Assembly: GCF_000328565.1 (NCBI RefSeq)
Contig: NC_019966.1
Coordinates: forward strand, 3,224,001 to 3,288,000
DNA: 64,000 bases
Source of the DNA: Mycobacterium sp. JS623
GTDB taxonomy: Bacteria > Actinomycetota > Actinomycetes > Mycobacteriales > Mycobacteriaceae
Reading direction: 5' to 3'
The stretch's first letter is position 1. Each line of letters starts with the position of its first letter. The notes beneath the pieces are model-generated. The model ran no database searches, was not told the DNA's origin, and saw only the letters and a list, made by a program, of their open reading frames with translations. Position numbers and translations under genes: made by a program. Positions 47,974-56,158 of this stretch are shown one piece after another.

Positions 47974-49978
47974 TTCGGGTGCTGGCCGCCGGCTGCCGGT
48001 GAGCGGCGATCCCCGCCAGGCTTCTGGTGATCGTCGCGACCTCGGCTACCAGTACCCGCGCCGCCGCATTGTCGGCGGCAAGCCCCGCTCCCTGCTCACG
48101 AACCTGTTGATTCGCCGCGGTCAGCTCTTCGATGTCGACCGTCCACGGCGTGGCGGCACTCGGAGGTGCTCCGCGTAGTGCATCGACGTAATCGTCAACG
48201 GCTGCAACGAATTCCGGCGTCAACGCCGTCGCGGGTTCATTGGACAGACTGGTCTCAAGCGAGGTGCACGCACTGGTGACTGCGTTCAGCGCTGCGCGGT
48301 ATGACCGTAGCCATCGCCGCAGTTCGCGTGAATCTGCACGCGTCGCACCGGATGCCGCCTCGAACGCCGCGCGGGCCCGGAACGCTCGCTGCCATGCCGC
48401 GGACAGCGCCTCGGCGGGGTGATCCAGTTGGTGCACGAACGCCTTCACAACCGCGGCTGCGTAGTCGATCTCGGATTTCAACAGTTCACCCGCGCGCTGG
48501 TGCAGCCGGATCAACGCGTGATCGGGCAGCACCACATGCGCCACCACGGCCAGACCGCAGCCGATCACCACCGCGAACAACAGGTCTTTCACGTCCGCGC
48601 CTGCCGCCGCCGGGTTGATGTCAAGGAAAAACATCACCGCCGCGGCGATGGCCGCGCTCACCGCAAGGTAGCCAAAGCGGATGACGAAGTACGTCACCGC
48701 AAGAAATGCGACCGCCACGACCGCAGCCGGTGACCCTGTCGGCTGCCACACCAGTGTCACCGCCGACGCGATCACAATTCCCAGGGCGATGCCCGCCGCC
48801 CGCCCGACGCAGCGCGTATAGGTGTGTGCAGTCTCGGGGCGCAGCACCATCAACACCGTCAACGCGATCCAGTGGCCGTGCGCCACTGCGCCGAACCGAT
48901 CCGCCGCCACCCCCAGCGCCGTAGCCGACGACAACCGCACGGCATGCCGCAACACCGGCGACGTCGTCGTCAGGTGGTGACGCGCCGCGCCGACGCCCGC
49001 CAAAAGTGAGCCTGCGAGATCGGGACGGCGGAATTCGCCGAACCGAGAGGCGAGGGCTTCGTGCATCTGTTGTGAAAACCGTTGCGCGACAGCCACATGC
49101 GGACCGGTGACAGCAGCCGCCGTGGCGTCGACGCGCGCCAGCGCGTATTCGGCGTCCCGCCGCGCGGTGTGATGATGGTTTGCAATCGCTTCCAGTAAAT
49201 CTGCGCCGGGCGCGAGCAGCAGAGCAACCGTTTCATCGCCGCCACGTAGCGCAGCCAGCGTCGCGGCGATCCGCTCGGGCAGCCGGTAGCCGCCCTGGTA
49301 CGCCAGCGGCCGTTGGGTCGCCTGGCTGTCGACGAATGCCTCGCGCAGCCAGGTGAGTGGGGCGGTGATGGCGACGGCGGCGTCCCGGTCAGCCGCGATG
49401 CCGCGGGCATCGGCGGCGAGTCCCCGGTACACGCGCGTCAACACGTCGCGCTGAACGCGCGATCGCTGCGGCGGCCACACCGCGATAAGGGCCGCCTGAA
49501 TGCAGCCGGCCGACACGGTCAGCAACGTCGCAAAAACCACCCCGGCGGCCGTCGGCGCAACCGGAGGTGAGATCACCAACAGGGCGGCGCTCGCGGCGGC
49601 GACCAGCGCCGGTTTACCGCCCAGCGCCCATTGCATGGCCGCCGCGAAGCACCAGATCGCGACGACGACGATGAACAGAGCGCTGTAAGGCGCGGTCAGC
49701 GCGCCGAGGAACACAGCGGCGCCGAGTTCCAGCGACACGACGATGACCAGCGGCACTCGCCCAGCTGGGCTGTCCTGCATCGCGATGGCACCGGCGATCG
49801 CCGCCGCTCCCGAGGCCCAAACAGCTGCCGCCGGCGAGGCCGACGCCAACGCGACCGCCACGATCGCAAGCACCCCGAGCAAGCTGCGCGACACCGCACC
49901 GATATCCGGCGTCGTCTGTCGCAGGACCCGGGTCCACGCCCAGCCCGCCGGGGTGATCACACCGCTGCCGGTGGCCAT
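47945..49978 (-). CDS. FUSC-family membrane protein
   Basis: A 677-residue protein with two blocks of about five to six membrane helices (roughly residues 30-170 and 350-500) separated by, and followed by, cytosolic helical regions. This duplicated layout is typical of FUSC/aromatic-acid-exporter-like proteins (VLRPETAHTYTRCVGRAAGI is the signature-like segment). The ATG at 49978 is chosen over the frame opening at 50023. Substrate unknown. It is divergent from the thiocyanate hydrolase-type cluster across about 180 to 315 bases. Confidence 0.83.
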   Translation of the reverse strand: MATGSGVITPAGWAWTRVLRQTTPDIGAVSRSLLGVLAIVAVALASASPAAAVWASGAAAIAGAIAMQDSPAGRVPLVIVVSLELGAAVFLGALTAPYSALFIVVVAIWCFAAAMQWALGGKPALVAAASAALLVISPPVAPTAAGVVFATLLTVSAGCIQAALIAVWPPQRSRVQRDVLTRVYRGLAADARGIAADRDAAVAITAPLTWLREAFVDSQATQRPLAYQGGYRLPERIAATLAALRGGDETVALLLAPGADLLEAIANHHHTARRDAEYALARVDATAAAVTGPHVAVAQRFSQQMHEALASRFGEFRRPDLAGSLLAGVGAARHHLTTTSPVLRHAVRLSSATALGVAADRFGAVAHGHWIALTVLMVLRPETAHTYTRCVGRAAGIALGIVIASAVTLVWQPTGSPAAVVAVAFLAVTYFVIRFGYLAVSAAIAAAVMFFLDINPAAAGADVKDLLFAVVIGCGLAVVAHVVLPDHALIRLHQRAGELLKSEIDYAAAVVKAFVHQLDHPAEALSAAWQRAFRARAAFEAASGATRADSRELRRWLRSYRAALNAVTSACTSLETSLSNEPATALTPEFVAAVDDYVDALRGAPPSAATPWTVDIEELTAANQQVREQGAGLAADNAAARVLVAEVATITRSLAGIAAHRQPAASTRISRGPTAAG

Positions 49979-50122
49979 CCGTTTATTTTGACCCCATGCC
50001 GGTAGTCGATCGGGGGAGTACACGCCCCAAACACTGTGTCAATTGCGTCGAGCAAACGCTTTGCGGCACAGCACATACCATTGGCGCCGAATTTGGCCTA
50101 CGAAAACCATGCTCGGAGGTAC

Positions 50123-50147
50123 GGTCAGCTAACCGGATCAGCTGACC
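50123..50147. promoter_or_regulatory. Inverted repeat upstream of the thiocyanate hydrolase-type cluster
   Basis: GGTCAGCT-N9-AGCTGACC is a perfect 8-base inverted repeat 15 bases before a possible leader ORF. It could be an operator for a dimeric regulator or an RNA hairpin. The rest of the gap back to 49979 shows no convincing gene. Confidence 0.45.
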
Positions 50148-50162
50148 AAGTCGGAGGTGCCG

Positions 50163-50297
50163 ATGGCCGACAACGCCAACGGCGTTGCTGATTTTCATCT
50201 GAAGTCCCGGATCCCATGCAGTTCGCGTTATTACCCCCCAGTTATTTTTTGCGCGCCGTTGCGCAGCCTGTCCGAAAAGCGAAGGGAGCTCACATGA
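50163..50297 (+). CDS. Possible 44-aa leader ORF
   Basis: An ATG preceded by GGAGG at good spacing opens a 44-codon frame (MADNANGVADFHLKSRIPCS, then SRYYPPVIFCAPLRS) whose stop overlaps the start of the next gene in ATGA. That coupling and the ribosome-binding site argue that it is translated. It has two Cys and no known domain. It may be a leader peptide, or chance. Nothing similar is known to me. Confidence 0.4.
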   Translation: MADNANGVADFHLKSRIPCSSRYYPPVIFCAPLRSLSEKRRELT

Positions 50298-51130
50298 GTA
50301 CGGCCGCGGAGCGCGCAGCCCAACTGGAACTCGTCGCCCGGCTCAAGTCGGCCTATCCCGAGCTTCCCGACGCGCCGACGCCCGACATGTTGGACCACGA
50401 CCGCATCACCGCATATCTGAAGCCCGTCCATGACGTGGGCGGTGAACCGGATGCACCGATGAAGTACGAGAACAAGCAGTACGAGCTCTGGGAGCACATG
50501 ACCTACGTGATCTGCGAGGTGCTCGCGTGGCGGGGGATTTGGCTTTCGGAGGAACGGCGGCGCATCGGCAATGTCGACGTCGGTCGCGCCGAGTATCTCG
50601 GGCTGCCGTACTACGGTCGCTGGCTGCTCGCCGTCGCGCGTGTGCTCGTCGAGAAGCACCACATCGGCCTGACCGAGTTGAGCGAACGAATGGCCGAGGT
50701 CAAGGCTCGCTACGCCGGCGGCCTCGACGGAAAGACACTCGAGGCCAAGCCGAAATCCGAGGGCGACGGCTCTCAGGTCAAACGCAACGAGCACCACAAG
50801 CGCGCGGTCGGCAAGGGCGACCCGCAGGTATACGCGGGTCAGGCGGGCGCGCCCAAGTTCAAGGTCGGCGACGCGGTGGTGGTGCGCGAGCTTCCGGTGA
50901 TCTTCTACACGCGCACCCCGGAGTACGTGCGTGGCGCGAAGGGTGAAATCGCCGCAGTAGCCTACGAAAGCCCGGCCGCCGAGGACGAGACATGGGACCG
51001 CCCGGCGACGCCGGAATGGTTCTACGTCGTACGGTTCAACATGTCCGACCTCTGGTACGGCTACACCGGCACCACCGATGACGTCGTCCAGACCGAGATT
51101 CCCGAACACTGGCTCGAACCCGCCAAATAA
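50294..51130 (+). CDS. Thiocyanate hydrolase/nitrile hydratase beta-type subunit, fused form
   Basis: A 278-residue subunit. Residues about 45-150 carry the beta N-terminal domain (HDVGGEPDAPMKYENKQYEL, LAWRGIWLSEERRRIGNVDV, LGLPYYGRWLLAVARVLVEK). Residues about 185-278 form the SH3-like beta C-domain (FKVGDAVVVRELPVIFYTRT, then the conserved Arg in PEYVRGAKGEIA). From memory the N-part resembles the alpha subunit of Thiobacillus thiocyanate hydrolase, where these two domains are separate proteins. The ATG follows GGGAG. The gene order beta, alpha, small third gene matches cobalt-type nitrile hydratase operons. Confidence 0.8.
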   Translation: MSTAAERAAQLELVARLKSAYPELPDAPTPDMLDHDRITAYLKPVHDVGGEPDAPMKYENKQYELWEHMTYVICEVLAWRGIWLSEERRRIGNVDVGRAEYLGLPYYGRWLLAVARVLVEKHHIGLTELSERMAEVKARYAGGLDGKTLEAKPKSEGDGSQVKRNEHHKRAVGKGDPQVYAGQAGAPKFKVGDAVVVRELPVIFYTRTPEYVRGAKGEIAAVAYESPAAEDETWDRPATPEWFYVVRFNMSDLWYGYTGTTDDVVQTEIPEHWLEPAK

Positions 51131-51151
51131 GCTGCCCAGAAAGGATTTTGA

Positions 51152-51859
51152 ATGACGGGTCACGATCACGACCACGATCGCACCGTGAAGCCGATGGTCG
51201 ACGAGATCACCGACTTCGAAGTGCTTGAGATCGCGCTGCGCGAATTGTGTATCGAGAAGGGCATTTTCACCGCGGAGGAACACCGCCGCTTCACCGAGTT
51301 CGCCGAACAGATCGGCCCGACGCCCGCAGCACGTCTGGTCGCAAGGGCGTGGCTCGACCCCGAGTTCAAAAAGCTCGCGCTCGCCGAACCGATGACGGCC
51401 AGCAAGGAGGTCGGCGTCGACTGGATGGAGCCGACTGGGTTCGGCACCCCAAGCGATTTCACCGCCTTCCAGATCCTCGCGGATACGCCAACGGTGCACA
51501 ACGTGATCGTCTGCGCGCTGTGCTCGTGCTATCCGCGACCGATCCTCGGCAACTCGCCCGAGTGGTATCGCACGCCGAACTATCGACGGCGCATGGTCCG
51601 CTGGCCCCGCCAGGTGCTCGCGGAGTTCGGGCTCTATCTACCCGACGAAATCTCCATCCACGTCCAGGATTCCAACCAGAAGCACCGGTTCATGGTGATG
51701 CCGATGCGCCCCGAGGGCACCGACGACTGGTCCGAAGACCAACTCACCGAAATCATCACTCGCGACTGCCTGATCGGCGTTGCGCTGCCGAAGGCGGGCG
51801 TCACCACCAACGTCATCACCGACACCCGTCCAGCCGTTCACCCGGGGACCGCAGGATGA
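51152..51859 (+). CDS. Thiocyanate hydrolase/nitrile hydratase metal-binding subunit
   Basis: A 235-residue catalytic subunit. The metal claw is Cys121-A-L-Cys124-Ser125-Cys126 (VIVCALCSCYPRPILGNSPE); two of these Cys are normally oxidised in the family. Cobalt enzymes usually have Thr, iron enzymes Ser, where this protein has Ala122. The C-terminal DSNQKHRFMVMPMRPEGTDD and RDCLIGVALP fit the thiocyanate hydrolase gamma subunit better than typical nitrile hydratase alpha, in my recollection. An N-terminal HDHDHD stretch may bind metal. Reaction: thiocyanate to carbonyl sulfide and ammonia, or nitrile to amide. Confidence 0.85.
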   Translation: MTGHDHDHDRTVKPMVDEITDFEVLEIALRELCIEKGIFTAEEHRRFTEFAEQIGPTPAARLVARAWLDPEFKKLALAEPMTASKEVGVDWMEPTGFGTPSDFTAFQILADTPTVHNVIVCALCSCYPRPILGNSPEWYRTPNYRRRMVRWPRQVLAEFGLYLPDEISIHVQDSNQKHRFMVMPMRPEGTDDWSEDQLTEIITRDCLIGVALPKAGVTTNVITDTRPAVHPGTAG

Positions 51860-52197
51860 ACGAGCGCATCGAAACGCTCGAGGAAATCGTCGTGCGCAAT
51901 CAGGTCTGGCCGGTGATGGCCGCCAAGTACGGCGTCGAAAATCCCGTGCCGCCGTGGAAGACCAGCCTCGACGGTCTGTGCGACGCGCTCGACCACGCCG
52001 CGTGCGACGAGAACGTCCCCAGCTTCAAAGAGCGGCGCGACGAGGAGGACACGCTGTCCGCATCCGTCTACGCGGATCTGCCGTATCCGGAGAGCCAGCT
52101 CGTTGCGCTGGCGCATTCGTTGGTGGCTCGCGGCATCATCGACGAAGCGGAGCTCAAACACCGGCTCGCGAGCATCCGCGAAAGGCTCGAGGCCTAG
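51856..52197 (+). CDS. Small beta-like protein, probable activator/metallochaperone
   Basis: A 113-residue protein resembling the beta N-terminal helical domain (MNERIETLEEIVVRNQVWPV, LPYPESQLVALAHSLVARGI, AELKHRLASIRERLEA). Nitrile hydratase and thiocyanate hydrolase operons carry such a small beta homologue (P14K/P15K, NhhG type) that inserts the metal and promotes Cys oxidation. The third position and the 4-base overlap with the metal subunit agree. It could instead be a structural third subunit. It contains a single Cys pair region, DALDHAACDENVPS. Confidence 0.72.
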   Translation: MNERIETLEEIVVRNQVWPVMAAKYGVENPVPPWKTSLDGLCDALDHAACDENVPSFKERRDEEDTLSASVYADLPYPESQLVALAHSLVARGIIDEAELKHRLASIRERLEA

Positions 52198-52206
52198 ATT
52201 CGACTC

Positions 52207-52917
52207 GTGGAGAAAGTCATCATCACCCTGCGGGGTGCGGACGCAGACGACGCGTGGTGCAGCCGTCTGCACGAGGACGTCGCCGCCGAACTACTCGACT
52301 CGGGTGTGCCGGGGCTCGCGGTCAACGTGCGTGACGCCCCCGTGCGGGACTCGTTGATGACACTGACGACGCTGGCGCCGCCGGTGGTTGGATTCGTGAC
52401 GTTGTGGACGCAGCAGTCGTACGGCGATCAGGTGACCTCGACGATCACCCGGCTGGAAAAGGAATGCGACTGCGTCGCCGCGTACCTGGTGACCGAATCG
52501 GTGCCGCTGCCGCCGCCGGACACCGCGCTCGGAGAGCGCACTCCCGGCCTGGCGAACATTGCGCTGCTGCGCAGGCCGGCCGATCTCGACGAGGCGACCT
52601 GGCGGCAGCGCTGGCACATCGACCACACACCGGTGGCCATCGAGACGCAGTCGACCTTCGGCTACACGCAGAACACGGTGGTGCGTTCGCTGACACCAGG
52701 TGCGCCGGTCGTCGACGCGATCGTCGAAGAACTCTTTCCGATCGAGGCGACCTCCGATCTCCAAGCCTTCTTCGGGGCCGCCGACGACGACGATCTGCGC
52801 CATCGGATGGAGCGCATGGTGGCAAGCACCACCGCCTTCGGCGCGAATCGCGACATCGACACGGTCCCGACGAGTCGGTATGTCCTCCGGACGCCGTTCG
52901 CGGGGAAGGACATCTGA
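52207..52917 (+). CDS. EthD-domain protein
   Basis: A 236-residue protein with the EthD/dimeric alpha-beta barrel pattern (NIALLRRPADLDEATWRQRW, then HIDHTPVAIETQSTFGYTQN). Such proteins are often needed for P450 or ring-modifying pathways, but their chemistry is mostly unknown. The GTG at 52207 lies 9 bases after the beta-like small gene, so it may belong to the same transcript. Its stop overlaps the start of a decayed gene in TGATG. Confidence 0.85.
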   Translation: MEKVIITLRGADADDAWCSRLHEDVAAELLDSGVPGLAVNVRDAPVRDSLMTLTTLAPPVVGFVTLWTQQSYGDQVTSTITRLEKECDCVAAYLVTESVPLPPPDTALGERTPGLANIALLRRPADLDEATWRQRWHIDHTPVAIETQSTFGYTQNTVVRSLTPGAPVVDAIVEELFPIEATSDLQAFFGAADDDDLRHRMERMVASTTAFGANRDIDTVPTSRYVLRTPFAGKDI

Positions 52918-53088
52918 TGACGACGCTCGACGAAGCAATCGCACTCGCCTCCGACGAAAGCGGCCTGCGGTGCTCTCGACACTGCGCGCCGACAACACCA
53001 TCCAGGCGTCGAATACGACCGGGTGATGGCCGTACAACGGCCAACGGTGGTGTTGGTCGCACCCACCCGGGTGTACAGCAACGGTTAG
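52917..53088 (+). pseudogene. Internally deleted, frameshifted PPOX-class F420-dependent protein
   Basis: The ATG opens a typical PPOX start (MTTLDEAIALASDESGL). After a one-frame shift it continues VLSTLRADNTIQAS. Then, in a third frame, it jumps to the usual C-terminus EYDRVMAVQRPTVVLVAPTRVYSNG-stop. The central part of about 80 to 100 residues is missing, so the protein cannot be made. The start overlaps the EthD stop, which suggests that an intact gene once belonged to this transcript. Confidence 0.75.
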
Positions 53089-53104
53089 CGCATACGCTTC
53101 TGGC

Positions 53105-53863
53105 GTGATCCTGCAGATCTCTGACCAGAACCGAGTGCGCACGCTCACCCTGAATCGGCCAGACACCCTCAACGCGTTCAACGAGGAGCTCTACCACGCG
53201 ACCGCGATGGCGCTGCGTGACGCCGCGAACGATCCCGATGTGGCAGTCGTATTGTTGACCGGCGCGGGACGGGCGTTCTCCGCGGGCAACGACCTCAACG
53301 AGATGCAGCGACGCATCACCGATCCCACATTCAATGAGCAGGGCAGCCACTTCTCCACGATGATCGATGCGCTCGCCGAGCTGCCCAAGCCGCTGATCTG
53401 CGCGGTCAACGGGCTCGGAGTGGGTATCGGCGCAACGATCTTGGGCTACGCGGATCTCGTGTTCATGTCCTCGACGGCCCGGCTGAAGACACCGTTCACC
53501 AGTCTTGGTGTGGCGCCGGAGGCGGCGTCGTCATATCTGCTGCCGCAGTTGATGGGCCGGCAAAACGCCGCGTGGCTGCTGATGTCCTCGGAGTGGGTCG
53601 ACGCCGCCGAGGCGCAGCGGATGGGGCTGGCGTGGAAGGTGTGCGAGCCGGACGAGCTGTTGCCCGAAGCCCGCCGCCACGCCGAAGTTCTTGCCTCCCG
53701 CCCGATTTCGAGCCTGATGGCGGTCAAGCAGACAATCGTCGAACCAACACGCGCAGAGATCGCCGCCGCCACTGCCAGGGAGATAGCACAATTCGCCGAA
53801 TTGCTCGGCGCGGCCGCCAACGCCGATGCGCTTGCCGAGTTCACCCAAAAACGCACGAGCTGA
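53105..53863 (+). CDS. Enoyl-CoA hydratase/isomerase family protein
   Basis: A 252-residue crotonase-fold protein. Oxyanion-hole motifs GRAFSAGNDLNEM and VNGLGVGIGATILGYADLVF are present, and TPFTSLGVAPEAASSYLLPQ includes the Glu usual in isomerase/hydratase members. Thus hydratase or isomerase activity on an acyl-CoA is likely. GTG start at 53105, 16 bases after the decayed PPOX gene. The phosphotransferase-like gene starts 1 base after its stop, so the two are co-transcribed. Confidence 0.9.
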   Translation: MILQISDQNRVRTLTLNRPDTLNAFNEELYHATAMALRDAANDPDVAVVLLTGAGRAFSAGNDLNEMQRRITDPTFNEQGSHFSTMIDALAELPKPLICAVNGLGVGIGATILGYADLVFMSSTARLKTPFTSLGVAPEAASSYLLPQLMGRQNAAWLLMSSEWVDAAEAQRMGLAWKVCEPDELLPEARRHAEVLASRPISSLMAVKQTIVEPTRAEIAAATAREIAQFAELLGAAANADALAEFTQKRTS

Positions 53864-53864
53864 C

Positions 53865-54911
53865 ATGACCTCCCGTCCCGCAGCGGACGAGATTGCCGCG
53901 CTGCTCGAGCCGATTGCGCGCCAGCGGATCGCAGGCGCCGCGGACGCGCGCATCGCCAACTGGCTTGCCGCCGAGCGCGGCCTGTCCACCGAGACGTTCC
54001 TGTTCGACCTTGAGCATGACGACGACCCAACGACGCTGAAACAGTTGGTGTTTCGGCGGCCGCCCGAGATCAGTATCTTTCCGGACTACGACCTGACGCG
54101 TCAGGTCATGGTGATGAACCGGCTTCGCGACACCCCGATCAGCGTGCCGACCGTGTACTGGCTGGACCGCGAAGGCACCGACCTCGGCACGCCGTATTAC
54201 GTGATGGAGCAGCTGCCGACGATCGGCACCGCCGCCGACTACCCGTCGTATCACTCGCATGGCCTGTACTACGACGCGACTCCCCAACAGCGATCCACGA
54301 TGTGGTGGGGCTGCGTGCAGGCGATCGCCGACGTGCACGCGCTCGATTGGCGCAGCCTACGGCTGGAAAAGTTGCTGATGCCACAGCGAGGCGAGCATCC
54401 GCTCGAGCAGGTCGTCGAGTACTGCGATGAGCTGCTCACATGGGGGTCGCCTGCGAGCAGGCCCAAGGAGCTGGTCGACGCGGTGAAGTGGTTGCGCGAC
54501 AACGTCTATGAGCCCGAGCATCTGGTGTTGTGCTGGGGCGACAGCCGACTGTCCAACGTCCTTTACGGACCGGACTATGAGGTCACCGCGGTGCTCGACT
54601 GGGAGCTCGCCTACATCGGTGACCACGAGGCCGATCTGGCGTGGCTGCTGTTCGTCGACTGGGCCTGCGCGGAGTATCAGGGCGTACCCCGCCTGGACGG
54701 GACGCCGAGCCGCGAGGAAACCATCGATCGCTACGAGCAGTTGTCGGGGCGCACGGTGCGGAACCTGCGCTACAACGAAGTGCTCGCCGCGGTCGAGCTC
54801 GGTATCCCGGTGTCCCGGTTGGAGACCCGGCTGCGAAACCAGGGACTGCTGACCGGCGATCTCGCGTTGACCGGGTTCTGTGTCGAGCGAATCCGACAGC
54901 TGCTCGGCTAG
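53865..54911 (+). CDS. Phosphotransferase-family (APH/ACAD11-like) protein
   Basis: A 348-residue kinase-like protein of the aminoglycoside phosphotransferase superfamily, of the type fused to acyl-CoA dehydrogenase in ACAD11. The catalytic loop is LCWGDSRLSNVLYG (Trp where His is common, Asp and Asn kept), and the metal-binding DWE is in TAVLDWELAYIGDHEADLAW. In actinobacteria such genes usually sit beside acyl-CoA genes, as here next to an enoyl-CoA hydratase. Antibiotic resistance is unlikely; a role in hydroxyacyl-CoA metabolism is inferred. Confidence 0.87.
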   Translation: MTSRPAADEIAALLEPIARQRIAGAADARIANWLAAERGLSTETFLFDLEHDDDPTTLKQLVFRRPPEISIFPDYDLTRQVMVMNRLRDTPISVPTVYWLDREGTDLGTPYYVMEQLPTIGTAADYPSYHSHGLYYDATPQQRSTMWWGCVQAIADVHALDWRSLRLEKLLMPQRGEHPLEQVVEYCDELLTWGSPASRPKELVDAVKWLRDNVYEPEHLVLCWGDSRLSNVLYGPDYEVTAVLDWELAYIGDHEADLAWLLFVDWACAEYQGVPRLDGTPSREETIDRYEQLSGRTVRNLRYNEVLAAVELGIPVSRLETRLRNQGLLTGDLALTGFCVERIRQLLG

Positions 54912-55099
54912 TGGCTGACGGTTTGCGCGGCGCGCCCCGCGTAATGGGCTTCGATGATCGCCCGCAGGGTGCGCCTGCACCGTCCGCAGTCGCCGCCCGC
55001 ACCGCAGGCCTCTGCGATCTGCTTGGACGTCTTCGCGCCGTTGGCCACCACTTCGTCGACGACGTGGCTGGTGGTCCCAGTGCATAGGCAGACGAACAT
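54908..55099 (-). CDS. bfd: Bacterioferritin-associated ferredoxin (Bfd)
   Basis: A 63-residue [2Fe-2S] protein that passes electrons to bacterioferritin to release stored iron. The cluster Cys are in FVCLCTGTTSHVVDEVVANG (C-x-C) and ACGAGGDCGRCRRTLRAIIE (C-x2-C). The ATG at 55099 is the start of the family N-terminus MFVCLC. It is divergent from bacterioferritin with an iron-box-like site between them. The 3' end overlaps the phosphotransferase stop by 4 bases. Confidence 0.92.
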   Translation of the reverse strand: MFVCLCTGTTSHVVDEVVANGAKTSKQIAEACGAGGDCGRCRRTLRAIIEAHYAGRAAQTVSH

Positions 55100-55104
55100 C
55101 GCGA

Positions 55105-55323
55105 TCAGACCCGCTCGCCGATTCTGACCAGGTGCGCGGAATTGCCGACGAATTGAGTGGTGCCCATTGTCACCATTACCCCGCCGGGTTCCCAAATGTA
55201 GGGCAACACATGATGGCTACCGATTGGTTCGCGGTGTGTATTGGGCCATTTCCACATCCGGTTGACGTCCTCGACCCGAAGTTCACAGGCCGAAATGAAT
55301 GAGTGCAGATCAAACTCACCCAT
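55105..55323 (-). CDS. Small hypothetical protein, 72 aa
   Basis: Sequence MGEFDLHSFISACELRVEDV continues to KWPNTHREPIGSHHVLPYIW. No domain recognised. The ATG follows AGGGAA, and the gene ends 5 bases before bfd on the same strand, so both probably share the iron-responsive promoter region. Several His, Cys and Glu residues could bind metal, but that is speculation. Codon usage looks normal for the region. Confidence 0.6.
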   Translation of the reverse strand: MGEFDLHSFISACELRVEDVNRMWKWPNTHREPIGSHHVLPYIWEPGGVMVTMGTTQFVGNSAHLVRIGERV

Positions 55324-55355
55324 CGGTTCCCTGTCTGGTCGAAGCGGCTGCAGTG

Positions 55356-55374
55356 TTAGCGCAGTCTAACCTTA
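55356..55374. promoter_or_regulatory. IdeR iron-box-like site between bfd and bfr units
   Basis: TTAGCGCAGTCTAACCTTA matches the 19-base mycobacterial IdeR box TTAGGTTAGGCTAACCTAA at 14 positions, with a nearly perfect right half. It lies 33 bases upstream of the small-gene/bfd unit and about 185 bases upstream of bfr. IdeR is known to activate bfrA in mycobacteria when iron is plentiful. Confidence 0.6.
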
Positions 55375-55559
55375 CTTGGCGTAGCGGGTCCAGGCTGGCC
55401 TCCTGATCTGCACACCCCCGCGGCGGAACGACTGGTGGGGCATGGAAACACGCCTGCCGCAAGGGCAAAGATGGGCTCGTGCGCCATGCAGGCACTAGAT
55501 TGGTGAGGCGCTACAGACAGCCCAGCTTGATCCAGCCCTCACGTTGCTTAGGAGCGACC

Positions 55560-56045
55560 ATGCAAGGCGATCCGGACGTTTTGAAACTGCTCAACGAGCA
55601 GTTGACGAGCGAACTCACGGCGATCAACCAATACTTTCTGCATTCCAAGATGCAGGCGAATTGGGGATTCACTGAGATCGCAGAACACACCCGGAAAGAG
55701 TCGTTCGAGGAAATGCAGCATGCGGAGGCAATCACCGACCGCATTCTCATCTTGGACGGGCTGCCGAATTATCAGCGCCTTTTCTCGCTGCGGGTCGGCC
55801 AAACCCTGCGCGAGCAGTTCGAAGCCGACCTGGCCATCGAATACGAAGTAATGGCGCGGCTGAAGCCGGGCATCGTGATGTGTCGTGAGAAGGAAGACGC
55901 CACCTCCGCGAACCTGTTCGAGAGGATCCTCGCCGATGAAGAGGAACACATCGATTACTTGGAGACCCAGCTGCAGCTGATGGACAAGCTCGGCGAGCAG
56001 CTCTACCTCGCACAGTGCGTGTCGCGGCCACCGACCTCGCTCTAG
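55560..56045 (+). CDS. bfrA: Bacterioferritin
   Basis: A 161-residue subunit of the 24-mer haem-containing iron store. Ferroxidase ligands Glu18, Glu51 and His54 and the haem Met52 are all readable (QLTSELTAINQYF, FEEMQHAEAITDR), as are Glu94 (DLAIEYEVM) and the EEEHIDYLE motif. The ATG at 55560 follows AGGAG; the frame open to 55479 is not needed. It matches Rv1876 by sequence and by the neighbours that follow. Bfd and an iron-box-like site lie upstream on the other strand. Confidence 0.96.
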   Translation: MQGDPDVLKLLNEQLTSELTAINQYFLHSKMQANWGFTEIAEHTRKESFEEMQHAEAITDRILILDGLPNYQRLFSLRVGQTLREQFEADLAIEYEVMARLKPGIVMCREKEDATSANLFERILADEEEHIDYLETQLQLMDKLGEQLYLAQCVSRPPTSL

Positions 56046-56158
56046 ACCCCGTTTCGCATCTCCCCGCGCGGCAACCCTGACTCGCGGACCGCGACCGTAA
56101 CTTTTCTAGCTTGACTAACGATATGGGCTGGAGAATGGGTCGCCGAGGAGAGGCAGGT

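Noticed and set aside
49983..50198. 71-aa minus-strand frame upstream of the FUSC gene
   Set aside because: No conserved feature, and it overlaps the inverted repeat and the start of the leader ORF of the opposite unit.
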